Under the pieces are notes generated by a model. That model worked only from the letters and a program-made list of their open reading frames with translations. It was not told the DNA's origin and did no database searches. From Roseofilum capinflatum BLCC-M114 (lineage in GTDB: Bacteria; Cyanobacteriota; Cyanobacteriia; Cyanobacteriales; Desertifilaceae), in assembly GCF_030068505.1 (NCBI RefSeq), contig NZ_JAQOSO010000079.1:1-64000 (forward strand): a DNA stretch of 64,000 nt, in the 5' to 3' direction. The translations under genes and the position numbers were made by a program. Shown here piece after piece: positions 27,295 to 36,201 of the stretch; positions within the stretch are counted from its first letter, which is position 1, and the number at the start of each line of letters is the position of its first letter.

Positions 27295-27526
27295 TGATTG
27301 CAGTGGGTTGATGACAGCAGTGGACAGTTATCACTGATGCTGACTCTGTGAAGGCTCTTATGGGTAGCTCCCAGCCTGAGTTTCTCCTCAGCCAGATGTT
27401 CGCCGCTCGATGACTCGCAATTGCCAGCTATGGCGCTCAGGGAAATGACTCTGAGCGCTTGAGTGTTGTTTAGCTAGACGACGGGAAGCCCCGCGCTCTA
27501 CCGAAGGTGAGCGTCGGGAGTTGTCA
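27295..27526 (+). ncRNA. Highly structured intergenic element, possible orphan OMEGA/HEARO-type RNA
   Basis: Between glnB and rdgB lie about 230 bp rich in hairpins. GCGCTCAGGG-AAATGA-CTCTGAGCGC at 27438-27463 forms a 10-bp stem with one GU pair. CGCTC-TACCGAAGGT-GAGCG near 27495-27514 forms a stem with a GAA-type loop, between GGGAAGCCCCG and GTCGGGAG. CTGAG/CTCAG pair further upstream. The 3' pattern GGGAAGCCCCGCGCTC ... GCGTCGGGAG ... GTCAC resembles the RNA end found before iscB-type genes (HEARO) or at the ends of IS605-type elements. No nuclease ORF follows. I recall the resemblance rather than having computed it, so the class is uncertain; the structure itself is clear. Confidence 0.5.
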
Positions 27527-28099
27527 CTGCCATAGCTGTTGAAATTGGGGTAAAAAGACCTTAAAGGCTTCTCCCCGATGGGAAAGATGATGTTTCATCT
27601 CTGGGGTAAATTCGGCGAAGGTACGTTGATGTTGGGGAAGATAGAAGATCGGATCATAGCCAAATCCAGCATTCCCCCTAGGAGCATGGAGAATTTCACC
27701 GGGACAAATACCTTCGCTACTGAGGGCGATGTTGCCAGAGGGATCGGCAAGGGCGATCGCACAAACGAAGTGAGCGCGGCGGTTCTCTTCATCCGCTAAT
27801 TCCTTGAGAACTCGCTCAATTCGTTCGGTATCGGTATTGCCATAACGAGCGGAATAAATGCCTGGAGCGCCGTTAAGTGCATCAATGGCGAGTCCAGAGT
27901 CATCGGCGATCGCCCATTCTCCCGTGGCTTGAGCCACTTCTGAGGCTTTTAAGCCAGCATTTTCTACAAAGGTATCCCCCGTTTCTTCAACCTCTAATTC
28001 TGGGGGTTTGGGCAGAAAGTGGATATCGAACCCCACAAAATAGGCTTTGATTTCTTCTAATTTACCGGGGTTGCCCGTAGCGACGACCAGAGATTTCAT
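27524..28099 (-). CDS. rdgB: Non-canonical purine NTP pyrophosphatase (RdgB/HAM1)
   Basis: The ATG at 28099 gives 191 residues starting MKSLVVATGNPGKLEEIKAY, the family N-terminus; an upstream start at 28135 would add an unrelated dozen residues. Motifs are SVTGNPGK-like near 8-14, ADDSGLAIDALNGAPGIYSA (about 68-87) and GNAGFGYDPIFYLP (about 144-157), together with FAEFTPEMKHHLSHRGEA. The enzyme converts dITP, ITP and XTP to monophosphates, keeping damaged purines out of nucleic acid. The stop codon abuts the structured element behind glnB. Confidence 0.94.
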   Translation of the reverse strand: MKSLVVATGNPGKLEEIKAYFVGFDIHFLPKPPELEVEETGDTFVENAGLKASEVAQATGEWAIADDSGLAIDALNGAPGIYSARYGNTDTERIERVLKELADEENRRAHFVCAIALADPSGNIALSSEGICPGEILHAPRGNAGFGYDPIFYLPQHQRTFAEFTPEMKHHLSHRGEAFKVFLPQFQQLWQ

Positions 28100-28268
28100 G
28101 GAACAAGTTACAGATAAGGAACTAGAAACACTCACAAGTGTCGCACCTGCAAGCGTTTTTACTACATTATTTTAATTGATCTGGATTTGAGTCAGTTTCA
28201 CCTGATGTTCTCTCCTTCCCCCTAGCCCACAAGCCCGATGGGACTCGGTTTTTTTTGAAAATGTCATA

Positions 28269-29567
28269 TTAAAGTTCAATCTCAACCAAAACCTGCAAGT
28301 TACTCAAACCGGCGGCTAACTCACTTGAAGCTGAATCTAAAGCAATTTCCACTTCAACAACTCTGGCATCGACATTTTGAGTCGGGTTGATTTCTAGGGC
28401 GCTTTGTTGTTTCACTTTTAAGCCGATTTTTTCAACCCTTCCTTGTAGGGTTTCGGGCAATGCGTCGCTGGTGACGTTAACGGTTTGTCCTGGGCGAATT
28501 TTGACGACATCGCTATCATAAACTTCGGCAATTACTCTCATTTGTTGGGTTTGTCCGAGTTCGATGATGCCTTGGGGGTTAATCATTTCGCCGGGATGGG
28601 TGTGAATTTCAATCACTCGCCCTGCTTGGGGCGCTTTCACATAGGCGAGTTCTAAGTCGGCTTGGGCTTGGCGAACGGCGGCTTGGGCGCTGCTGAGTTC
28701 GGCTTGGGCGAGTTGGATGTCTACGGGACGGACTTCGGAGATGGCTTGGAGACTGGCTTGGGATTCTTCGATTTGTCGTTCGACGGTGTTGATGGTGCGG
28801 TTGAGGTTGGCTTGCGCTTCGTTGATTTGTTCGGTGCGACTGGTGACGATGCGGTTGAGGTTGGCTGTCGCTTCTTGAAGCCGTTGTTGGGTGGTGTCGG
28901 CTTGGAGACAGATACGATCGCGATCTTGGGCGGATACGGCTCCATCAGCGTGTAGGCTTTGGTAGCGCTGGCAGTTGGTTTCAGCGTCTTTGAGTTCGGC
29001 GCTGATGCGGTTAAGGGTGGCTTGTTGGGCTTGTTTTTCGCCTTGGAGTTGGGCTTCTAAGGTGGCGATCGCCGCCCGTTGGGTACTGACTTGTCCTTCA
29101 AGCTCCGCTTGAGTACGGCTAAACCGGGCGGAAGCAGCGCTAATATCGCCGGTTTTGGCTCCCGCTTGGACTTGCGCGAGTCCCGCTTCGGCGACTTGGA
29201 CTTGGGCTTCAGCTCTCTCTAGGGCGGCTTGCAGGCGATCGCGGCTATCTAAAATGGCGATCGCATCCCCAAGATTTACCCAGTCTCCTTCTTCTACCAG
29301 CAGTTCGGCAACCCGGCTGCTTTGGGCGGCTTCGGATGCTGAAAGTTGGATCACTTCGCCCTTGGGTTCGAGCCAACCCACGGCGGTTACGGTTTGCAGT
29401 TCTGGAGTAGCGGCGATCGGGGTGGCAACCGGTTCAGGTTGGGATATAAACGATTTTTGCGAGACTAAGGCATACCCAGCGACGCTCCCAACGGCGAGAA
29501 GGGTAGTCGTCAAGAGAGCGAATTTCCGAGATTTTGTCCATTCTGTACCCATTTCTGCTCGTACCAT
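28269..29567 (-). CDS. DevB-type (HlyD family) membrane fusion protein
   Basis: The 432-residue protein has one N-terminal membrane helix (about 15-35), a lipoyl/barrel-sandwich half near 60-115 (VGWLEPKGEVIQLSASE), a long coiled-coil hairpin with Ala/Gln-rich heptads (about 115-300), the second half (VKAPQAGRVIEIHTHPGEMI) and a beta-barrel end. DevB proteins link the ABC exporter DevCA to TolC and export glycolipids in heterocystous cyanobacteria. Here devC and devA do not follow, so the gene stands alone. The ATG at 29567 is supported by AGGAGT 8 bases upstream. It is divergent from a TetR gene that probably controls it. Confidence 0.9.
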   Translation of the reverse strand: MVRAEMGTEWTKSRKFALLTTTLLAVGSVAGYALVSQKSFISQPEPVATPIAATPELQTVTAVGWLEPKGEVIQLSASEAAQSSRVAELLVEEGDWVNLGDAIAILDSRDRLQAALERAEAQVQVAEAGLAQVQAGAKTGDISAASARFSRTQAELEGQVSTQRAAIATLEAQLQGEKQAQQATLNRISAELKDAETNCQRYQSLHADGAVSAQDRDRICLQADTTQQRLQEATANLNRIVTSRTEQINEAQANLNRTINTVERQIEESQASLQAISEVRPVDIQLAQAELSSAQAAVRQAQADLELAYVKAPQAGRVIEIHTHPGEMINPQGIIELGQTQQMRVIAEVYDSDVVKIRPGQTVNVTSDALPETLQGRVEKIGLKVKQQSALEINPTQNVDARVVEVEIALDSASSELAAGLSNLQVLVEIEL

Positions 29568-29582
29568 GATCCGAACTCCTAG

Positions 29583-29632
29583 ATTAAACGGTTTAGTTTA
29601 GCCTGAATTTAGTATAGACTAAACGGAGTAGT
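29583..29632. promoter_or_regulatory. Two 15-bp repeats, likely TetR operators between devB and the TetR gene
   Basis: ATTAAACGGTTTAGT at 29583-29597 and ACTAAACGGAGTAGT at 29618-29632 are direct repeats 35 bp apart; the first contains the odd-centred palindrome TAAAC-G-GTTTA. They lie between the divergent starts and overlap a -10-like TAGTATA (29610-29616). This is the place and form expected for sites bound by the adjacent TetR protein. Confidence 0.55.
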
Positions 29633-29674
29633 ATAATCAAGTCCTAGATCCCCAATTTGGAGGAAATTCCCATC

Positions 29675-30286
29675 ATGTCCACCGACTCCACCCCGGCCAA
29701 ACCCTTATCCGACAAAGCCGAGCAGATTCTCAACGGAGCCATGCAAGAATTTTTAGTCAATGGCTATGCGGGCACGAGCATGGATCGGGTAGCAGCAACG
29801 GCAGGAGTCTCGAAAGCCACAGTATACAGTCATTTTGGCGATAAACAGGGATTATTTTCGGCCCTCGTGCAACGGTTAGCGCAACAGAAATTTGCTCGTT
29901 TATTCATCTCTCCTGAGCAGCTCCCCAGCCATAACTTACGGGAAGTGTTAGAACATATGGCCCATACGATGCTCGACAATCTAATCCACGACAGCGACTA
30001 TCAAGCCTTTATCCGCCTCATGATTGCCGAATCTGGGCGCTTTCCGGAGTTAGCCCAAACCTTCGCCCTACACTTAGCCAAACCGGGAATTGAAACCCTA
30101 ACGCGCCAATTATCGAGTTTTAAGGAGCTTGATTTACCCGATCCAGAAGCCACCGCCCGCATTTGGATCGGGGCATTAGTACACTATATGATTGTGCAGG
30201 AGATGCTCCAGGGTAAAGAAATTATGCCCATGGAGCGCGATCGCCTGGTGGATGCCATGTTACACCTGTTATCCATTAAAAATTAA
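29675..30286 (+). CDS. TetR/AcrR-family transcriptional regulator
   Basis: The ATG at 29675 gives 203 residues (MSTDSTPAKPLSDKAEQILN) and has GGAGG about 11 bases upstream. The N-terminal HTH is typical: AMQEFLVNGYAGTSMDRVAA followed by TAGVSKATVYSHFGDKQGLF (about 20-60). The C-terminal ligand domain is of the AcrR_C/YcdC-like kind (HNLREVLEHMAHTMLD). It most likely represses the divergent devB gene and itself through the repeats between them. The inducer is unknown. Confidence 0.9.
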   Translation: MSTDSTPAKPLSDKAEQILNGAMQEFLVNGYAGTSMDRVAATAGVSKATVYSHFGDKQGLFSALVQRLAQQKFARLFISPEQLPSHNLREVLEHMAHTMLDNLIHDSDYQAFIRLMIAESGRFPELAQTFALHLAKPGIETLTRQLSSFKELDLPDPEATARIWIGALVHYMIVQEMLQGKEIMPMERDRLVDAMLHLLSIKN

Positions 30287-30333
30287 ACATTAAAAAGTAG
30301 GTAATGGCTCTACCTCATCATGCAAAGCCGCCC

Positions 30334-31449
30334 TTAAGCCTCTTTCAGGAAGTTTACCAACTCCTGCAATTTATCCCACGCTGCACCACTCTTGAGAATT
30401 TCCAAGGCTTTGTCAACCAATTCAGGACCACTTTCACTAGGAGATACTTCACCGACTTGCAGGGCAAAGGAGGCATTGAGGGCAACTACGTCTCGCTGTG
30501 CAGTTGTTCCCTTTCCTTGGAGAACGTTACGCAAGATTGTTGTATTTTCTTCGATGTCACCGCCTCGTAGTTCGGAGATAGGGGCAGTAGAGAGTCCTAG
30601 CTTCTGGGGTGAAGTTGTCATGTAATTGCGAAAACAACCTATGTCGTATCTGTCCCGATCAGAACTATAAACTCTACCCTCATTGACTGTCGAGAAAATT
30701 GTTTCATCTCCTAACCCCGCTTCATCCAATCCTTCCTTTCCATGTAAAACAACTGCTTGCTGCACACCTCCCAGTTGTTGAATAGCTTGGGCAACAATAG
30801 GAACTAAATTAGGATTGTAAACCCCTATCACTTGCCCGGTGGGTTTAAGCGGATTCACCAACGGCCCTAATAAATTAAACACCGTCCGGATTTTCAAGGT
30901 TTTGCGAATCGGCACAACCGCCTTCATTGCCGGATGCCAACCCGGAGCAAACAAGAATGTAATCCCCACCTCACCCAAGGCGGCAGAAATGGCATCGGGG
31001 GACGCTTTCAGGTTCACGCCCAACGCCTCCAAAACATCCGCAGAACCCACTTTACTCGACGCTGACCGATTTCCGTGTTTTGCCACTTTTACCCCGGCTG
31101 CTGCGGCAACAAACGCCACTGCCGTGGAGATATTAAAGGTGGATGCACCATCGCCCCCCGTGCCACAGGTATCAATTACCGGTTCCGTGTGTAGGAGGGC
31201 TTCCGAGGGACTTGCAGCTTGAGCTTGCAGCACTTGCGCCATCCCTGCTAATTCGGTGGGGGCGACTCCCTTAGCTTGAATGGCAGTTAAAATGGCTCCA
31301 GACAGAACAGGGGGAATCTCTTCATTGAGCCATCCCTGCATCAATTTCATCGCTTGAAAGCGAGAGAGGGACTGTCTATCCATCAGTTGTTGCAGTAAAT
31401 CGGGCCAACTGAGAGAATCGGATGGGGTTGTTTGGGCAGAATCTACCAT
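30334..31449 (-). CDS. trpD: Anthranilate phosphoribosyltransferase
   Basis: The 371-residue protein has the invariant glycine loop [17 protein letters not shown] (about 92-108) that binds [24 protein letters not shown] (about 122-141) and the Mg-site region [12 protein letters not shown]. The enzyme joins anthranilate and PRPP, the second step of tryptophan synthesis. It stands alone, as trp genes usually do in cyanobacteria. The first 20 residues, rich in S, T and D, vary in the family; the ATG at 31449 is a reasonable start. Confidence 0.96.
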   Translation of the reverse strand: MVDSAQTTPSDSLSWPDLLQQLMDRQSLSRFQAMKLMQGWLNEEIPPVLSGAILTAIQAKGVAPTELAGMAQVLQAQAASPSEALLHTEPVIDTCGTGGDGASTFNISTAVAFVAAAAGVKVAKHGNRSASSKVGSADVLEALGVNLKASPDAISAALGEVGITFLFAPGWHPAMKAVVPIRKTLKIRTVFNLLGPLVNPLKPTGQVIGVYNPNLVPIVAQAIQQLGGVQQAVVLHGKEGLDEAGLGDETIFSTVNEGRVYSSDRDRYDIGCFRNYMTTSPQKLGLSTAPISELRGGDIEENTTILRNVLQGKGTTAQRDVVALNASFALQVGEVSPSESGPELVDKALEILKSGAAWDKLQELVNFLKEA

Positions 31450-31593
31450 GAATCCAGGATTGTCAGGAAATAGAGGACATTCAATTATTGTGGAGTTTTA
31501 GGGGTGGGTTTACCTTGATTTTGGGACAAAATCATCAATGGAATCAACCCGCCATTTATCTGTTGTCATTTTATCACTAGAGGGAAACTTGGA

Positions 31594-33474
31594 ATGACTA
31601 TGCGCCGGTCTTTACGTCCTTTACGGCTTTGGTATGAACGAGCGATCGCCCTCATTATTTTACTCAATGTGGGCTTAATTGTGTTTGATGCCACCTATGT
31701 GCGATCGCGAAATCAGCATTTATGGATTAATTGGAAGGTTTTTCAGTGGCGAGATATACCCCAAGAAGAGTATGTTGCCTTAGTCGAGCGGTTAAATGAG
31801 GCCATTCGTAGTCAGGGTTTGGAGTCTTCAGGGGTGCAGTCCTTACTCTCCCAGGTACAAGCCCAAAGTCTAGAAATTTTAGTCGAAAATCCGCCATTTC
31901 GGTTATTGGGCAAATATAGTCATTTACATCAGATTCAACAAAGGATCGGCGAGAGTACGGGGTTAAGGGATTTAAATGCGGCGATCGCCCAATATTGGAG
32001 TCGGGATTTTATTGCCCAAAGGGGTTGGGACAGCCATTGGACAGAGTTTAATATCGAGATTCGACCCTTACTACTTCTTTATGAACCCGTTCTCGATTAT
32101 GACATTATTAAAGGGATTGAACCCGATCGAGGTGGTCAAGAGTATGTACGAGAAGTTGCCAGATTAAAAAGTATTTTAGAATTTGAAGGCCCCGATTCAG
32201 CCTTAGTGGAGCCACAGTTAGAGGTCTTAAGAGATCTAACGGATCGGATGATTGATGAACAATATGCGATTAATTCGATTAACAAATCGGGAAAAGTTAA
32301 TCAAATTAAATCCGTCATGAAAAATCACATCTACAGCGAAGAAACTCAAGGCAACCGTGAAACCATTCAATCTCGGCTCAATTGGTTTCGCGATCCTAGG
32401 GTTGTCCAGTTTATTGCCCCAGAGTTACTGTGGGCTGATTTATCGTCTAAGGAAGCCTTCGATCAATTTTGGTCGCTGGAGAATTTCCAGGAAGAGACTT
32501 GGCGTGAGTCCTTTGAGTTTATGAATAATCAACTGTTTTTTACAGTTGAGTCTATGTACTATCGTCACTTAGATGGAACGGGAGCCTTTGCCAATCGGTT
32601 TATTTTGCTTGATTTTCCTTTTTTATTAATTTACTGGATTGATTTTATCGTTAAAGTCTTGTGCAGATTTTATCGCGAGAAAGATATTAGTTTGGGTATA
32701 GCGATCGGCTCTCGTTCCTATGATTTACTTTTGCTGCAACCCTGGGTTCCTGGCTTGCGCGTGATTCCTTTAGTCATTCGCTTCAATGAATCTGATTTAA
32801 TTGACTTGGAGCCGGTACAAAAATATTTAGGATTAAATTTTATTGCCAGCTTTGGTCAAGAATTAGCTCAGGTGGTAGTCAACCGAGGAATTGGACAACT
32901 GCAAGGTAAAATTAGTGATGGCTTAATTCAGAAAGCATTTATTAAAACTCCTCGTGATGCGAGTGTTGATGGCAATAGCGAGGATGAAGTTACCGTCGAT
33001 AATGGCGCACAAAAACAGCGCAGTTTTGGCAGTATTACTGGGCGAGTTTGGGAAGTCACGGCTTGTAATGTGCTGCCGGAAGTTTCCCCAGATTTAGAAG
33101 CATTCTTACGCTATGAAGTGGATAAAACTCTGCAAAAATCAGGGTTATATAAGCGAGTTCAAAAAATTCCGGGTGTCCGCCGATTTCCCGATCAAATTGC
33201 GGAAAAATTAGTACAACAAATCATTCAGGCATTAACCCTTAATCCCCGAAAATCTTATCTGAAGGGACAAACTCAAGCACCCGATATGCTCGAACAGCAA
33301 TTAAAAGAGCGTTTGGGAGAAAATTTCCGCCTGAAGTTACAAGCAGAACTCCAGAAAAACTATACATTTGAAGAAATGGATTTATTGCTGATTGAACTCT
33401 TGGAAGGAGCAAAAATTGGGGATAAGAAAAGTTCTTCTCAACCCCAGTTAAATCCTGCTGATGGTAATGGGTAA
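31594..33474 (+). CDS. Conserved hypothetical membrane protein (possible channel-like helices)
   Basis: The 626-residue protein has one membrane helix near the N-terminus (ERAIALIILLNVGLIVFDAT, about 15-34), a long soluble helical region (about 45-340), then a pair of helices (FILLDFPFLLIYWIDFIVKV at about 345-365 and a second near 380-400), and a long helical C-terminus that ends in a polar tail. The segment with LRVIPLVIRFNESD resembles a basic S4-like stretch of voltage-gated channels, but no pore sequence is visible. I do not recognise a family; the function is unknown. Confidence 0.7.
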   Translation: MTMRRSLRPLRLWYERAIALIILLNVGLIVFDATYVRSRNQHLWINWKVFQWRDIPQEEYVALVERLNEAIRSQGLESSGVQSLLSQVQAQSLEILVENPPFRLLGKYSHLHQIQQRIGESTGLRDLNAAIAQYWSRDFIAQRGWDSHWTEFNIEIRPLLLLYEPVLDYDIIKGIEPDRGGQEYVREVARLKSILEFEGPDSALVEPQLEVLRDLTDRMIDEQYAINSINKSGKVNQIKSVMKNHIYSEETQGNRETIQSRLNWFRDPRVVQFIAPELLWADLSSKEAFDQFWSLENFQEETWRESFEFMNNQLFFTVESMYYRHLDGTGAFANRFILLDFPFLLIYWIDFIVKVLCRFYREKDISLGIAIGSRSYDLLLLQPWVPGLRVIPLVIRFNESDLIDLEPVQKYLGLNFIASFGQELAQVVVNRGIGQLQGKISDGLIQKAFIKTPRDASVDGNSEDEVTVDNGAQKQRSFGSITGRVWEVTACNVLPEVSPDLEAFLRYEVDKTLQKSGLYKRVQKIPGVRRFPDQIAEKLVQQIIQALTLNPRKSYLKGQTQAPDMLEQQLKERLGENFRLKLQAELQKNYTFEEMDLLLIELLEGAKIGDKKSSSQPQLNPADGNG

Positions 33475-33574
33475 TAGGAAATAGCAAATTTTTGAATGCC
33501 AAATCAGCCATGGCACGACGATCAAAATTTGATATCAAGTCCGGTTAAACACTTGTCATTGCGACCGCAGGGAA

Positions 33575-33640
33575 GCATTCGCGCTTCGCGTTTCGCGTTT
33601 CACGCAAGCTTCGCTTTTCATGTCCGCGAAGCCCAAACGC
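33575..33640. repeat. Compound CATGTCCGCGAAG repeat with internal TTCGCG runs
   Basis: This patch contains CGCGCTTCGCGTTTCGCGTT, an AAGCTTCGC segment and TTTCATGTCCGCGAAGCC (about 33615-33633), the same core as copies near 2849, 3063, 2642 and 52977. It lies between two convergent genes. Confidence 0.7.
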
Positions 33641-33645
33641 CAAAA

Positions 33646-34620
33646 CTACCGAGATGGTTGAGATTGCTTCACTCCACTGCGTTCCGTTTTCTGATAATTT
33701 AATGTATTTCTTTCCCAAAAAAAACCATCTGTGTATCCTTGAATCGATGAGTCATTTTCGGCTAATTGAAGTCGCTTGAGTGCCCAACAACAATAGTTTT
33801 GATTTAATTCAATACCCGCAAAGTTGCGTTTGAGCTTTTTGGCTACAACGGCTGAAGTGCCACTGCCTAGAAAGGGATCAAACACCATATCATGGGGATG
33901 GGAACTGGCCAGAATGAGTTTAGCAATTAGTTTTTCTGGTTTCTGGGTGGGATGATCGGTATTTTCAGGCATTGACCAAAAAGGAATGCTAATATCTGTC
34001 CATAGGTTAGAAGGATGAGTTAATCTGAAGTTACCATCCTCTTCTTCACTCCAATCTTTGGGTTGACCATTTTTAGTTCTATAGGGAGCAATGACTCGTC
34101 GTTTTTGCTTCACTGAATCCAGATTAAATGTATATTCATCGCTCACGGTGCAAAACCAAATATCTTCAGTGTTGTTTTTCCAATTAGTTTTTGATCCGCG
34201 CCCTTTTTCTCGCTCCCAGGTAATACGATTGCGAAGATAAAACTCTTGCTCCAGGATGGGGGCAATTAAGATAGAAGTTTTCCAGTCAGAGCAGACATAG
34301 AGAGTTGCCGCAGGCTTAAGGAGGGGTTTGAGGATATTTAGGACAGAAGAGAACCAGTCTTGATAGTCTCCTTGTTTTTTCTCCTTAAATGAATGACCAT
34401 GATAGTTTTTGGAAAGATTGTAAGGGGGGTCTAGAATTAAAAGATCGACAGAGTTTTTTGGGAGATATTCGACAGCGCTAAAGAGATCTTGATTGATGAT
34501 TTTGCCTTGTATCTGATCCAGGGTGGTCTGACGATCGAGACAGAGTAAAGACTGACTGAGTAGGGATACTTCTTTCTCTGAGCAGGTTAGGGTTCGGTTG
34601 CGGGGGGCGCGTTTTTTCAT
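33646..34620 (-). CDS. Orphan beta-class DNA methyltransferase (adenine-N6 or cytosine-N4)
   Basis: The ATG at 34620 (MKKRAPRNRTLTCSEKEVS) gives 324 residues; a start at 34674 would add an arbitrary piece. The catalytic motif IV, DPPYN, is at 64-68 and comes before motif I, FDPFLGSGTSA (about 262-272), the beta-class order. Target recognition must lie between them. DPPY favours adenine N6, but some N4-cytosine enzymes use it too. No restriction gene adjoins it, so it is a solitary methylase. The many GATC-containing HIP1 sites make a GATC- or CGATCG-like target tempting, but nothing in the sequence proves it. Confidence 0.88.
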   Translation of the reverse strand: MKKRAPRNRTLTCSEKEVSLLSQSLLCLDRQTTLDQIQGKIINQDLFSAVEYLPKNSVDLLILDPPYNLSKNYHGHSFKEKKQGDYQDWFSSVLNILKPLLKPAATLYVCSDWKTSILIAPILEQEFYLRNRITWEREKGRGSKTNWKNNTEDIWFCTVSDEYTFNLDSVKQKRRVIAPYRTKNGQPKDWSEEEDGNFRLTHPSNLWTDISIPFWSMPENTDHPTQKPEKLIAKLILASSHPHDMVFDPFLGSGTSAVVAKKLKRNFAGIELNQNYCCWALKRLQLAENDSSIQGYTDGFFWERNTLNYQKTERSGVKQSQPSR

Positions 34621-34675
34621 GCTCAAAGTCCTAAAAACGAGTACAGGCAATAGTCTATTATATCTAGAGGTCATC

Positions 34676-34738
34676 AGAAACCGGGTTTTTTCCCACAGAT
34701 GCCACCTGCAATGGAGAGGCAGCCAAAACCCGGTTTCT
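34676..34738. terminator. Perfect 14-bp inverted repeat between genes
   Basis: Arms AGAAACCGGGTTTT (34676-34689) and AAAACCCGGTTTCT (34725-34738) enclose 35 bp. It lies upstream of the methylase gene and behind the DUF212 gene, both on the minus strand, so it could end the transcript coming from crtE-DUF212. AACCGGGTTT arms are a frequent intergenic repeat in cyanobacteria, so a mobile repeat is equally possible. Confidence 0.55.
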
Positions 34739-34773
34739 TTGTTCCTCTAAACATGCTCTAATATCATTTCCTT

Positions 34774-35229
34774 TTACCAAAAATGACAAGCTAACCAAGC
34801 AATGAATACGCCTAAAAGTAATCCCATAATCACTTGAAATGGGGTATGGCCGAGTAGTTCTTTGAGTCGGTCTTCATTAAATTCTGGGTTTTCCTGGAAT
34901 AATTCATCAATAATTTGATTGAGGATACGGGCTTGTTTTCCGGCGGCTTGGCGAACGCCTGCGGCATCATACATGACGATGATGGCGAAGATGGTGGCGA
35001 TCGCAAATTCGGGACTTGACCAGCCACTGGTGATGCCGATCCCCGTGGCTAGGGCGGAAACCAGAGCAGAATGGGAGCTTGGCATTCCTCCTGTGGTGAC
35101 TAAAGCGCGAATATTGAGCTTTTGATGTTGAATCACATCCACGACTAATTTAATCACCTGGGCACTTAAACAAGCAATCAAAGCGACGATTAATATCCGG
35201 TTCCCCAGAATCTCATTCACAACCTGCAT
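34774..35229 (-). CDS. Divergent PAP2-family (DUF212) membrane protein
   Basis: The 151-residue protein has four membrane helices and the family signature VTTGGMPSSHSALVSALATG (about 44-63) followed by YDAAGVRQAAGKQA near residue 88. The PSSH motif recalls acid phosphatase/PAP2 enzymes, but the complete catalytic set is not present and the activity is unproven. The ATG at 35229 overlaps nothing; crtE ends 9 bp upstream in the same direction, so both are probably one transcript, a common order in cyanobacteria (folD, crtE, DUF212). Confidence 0.9.
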   Translation of the reverse strand: MQVVNEILGNRILIVALIACLSAQVIKLVVDVIQHQKLNIRALVTTGGMPSSHSALVSALATGIGITSGWSSPEFAIATIFAIIVMYDAAGVRQAAGKQARILNQIIDELFQENPEFNEDRLKELLGHTPFQVIMGLLLGVFIAWLACHFW

Positions 35230-35238
35230 TCCTTTTCT

Positions 35239-36165
35239 CTAATAACTGCGGGCGGTAATAAAGTCGGCGATCGCCAATAGGGGGTTCGCCGCTTCCCCAT
35301 ACCCCTCTAACTGAGCTTTAGCTTGTTCAATTAAGGCCTTACTTTCTTGTTTGGATTTCTCAATTCCCCAAAGGCTGGGATAGGTGACTTTTTGGGCTTG
35401 GGCATCTTTACCACTGGTTTTGCCCAGTTCTTCAGAAGTGGCGGTAATATCCAGAATATCATCGACAATCTGAAAGGCCAGGCCAATATTTTGGGCATAT
35501 TGACTCAGACGCTCTAATAATTGTGAGGATGCTCCCGCGAGGATAGCCCCAGAAACGACGCAAGCTTCGAGTAATGCACCGGTTTTGTGGGTATGGATAT
35601 AGTTTAAGGTGGAGATATCCACATTGGATTTCCCTTCAGATTCAAGATCCACCACTTGTCCACCGACTAAACCGGTTGCACCGACGGCGCTGGTGATTTG
35701 GATAATAACCTGTAAAATGCGATCGCTGGGAACGCCTTGGGTTTGACGGGCAATATGTTCAAAAGCGTAGGTTAACAGGCCATCCCCAGCTAAAATGGCG
35801 ATGTCATCCCCATAGACTTTATGGTTGGTGAGTTTACCCCGACGATAATCATCATTGTCCATGGCGGGTAAATCATCATGGATCAAAGACATGGTGTGCA
35901 GCATCTCTAAAGCGCAGGCAGTGGGCATCGCCATGTCTATTGTGCCCCCAGATAGCTCGCAACTGGCTAGACAGAGAATCGGACGCAGGCGCTTACCCCC
36001 GGCTAAGAGGGAGTAGCGCATGGACTCATAGAGAGTTTCTGGATAGAGGAGGGGAACGGCTTGCTCTAGGGCGGCTTCTACTTGGCGCTTGCGATCGCCT
36101 AAATAAGCGTTTAAATCAAAGGCGAGCGCTGATTGAGGGGATTCCATGTCGTTTGTTCGTACCAT
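35239..36165 (-). CDS. crtE: Geranylgeranyl diphosphate synthase (trans-prenyltransferase)
   Basis: The protein has about 308 residues. The first Asp-rich motif is [14 protein letters not shown] and the second [18 protein letters not shown] is the substrate-binding block before them. It makes the C20 precursor of chlorophyll phytyl chains, carotenoids and quinones. The start is uncertain: I use the ATG at 36165; an earlier TTG (36171) and a later ATG at 36147 ([10 protein letters not shown]) are also in frame. The gene lies 36 bp behind folD and 9 bp before the DUF212 gene, so the three likely form an operon. Confidence 0.93.
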   Translation of the reverse strand: MVRTNDMESPQSALAFDLNAYLGDRKRQVEAALEQAVPLLYPETLYESMRYSLLAGGKRLRPILCLASCELSGGTIDMAMPTACALEMLHTMSLIHDDLPAMDNDDYRRGKLTNHKVYGDDIAILAGDGLLTYAFEHIARQTQGVPSDRILQVIIQITSAVGATGLVGGQVVDLESEGKSNVDISTLNYIHTHKTGALLEACVVSGAILAGASSQLLERLSQYAQNIGLAFQIVDDILDITATSEELGKTSGKDAQAQKVTYPSLWGIEKSKQESKALIEQAKAQLEGYGEAANPLLAIADFITARSY

Positions 36166-36201
36166 TCTCAATGGGGATTAAATCAGGTTAGATCTTTAAA
36201 T

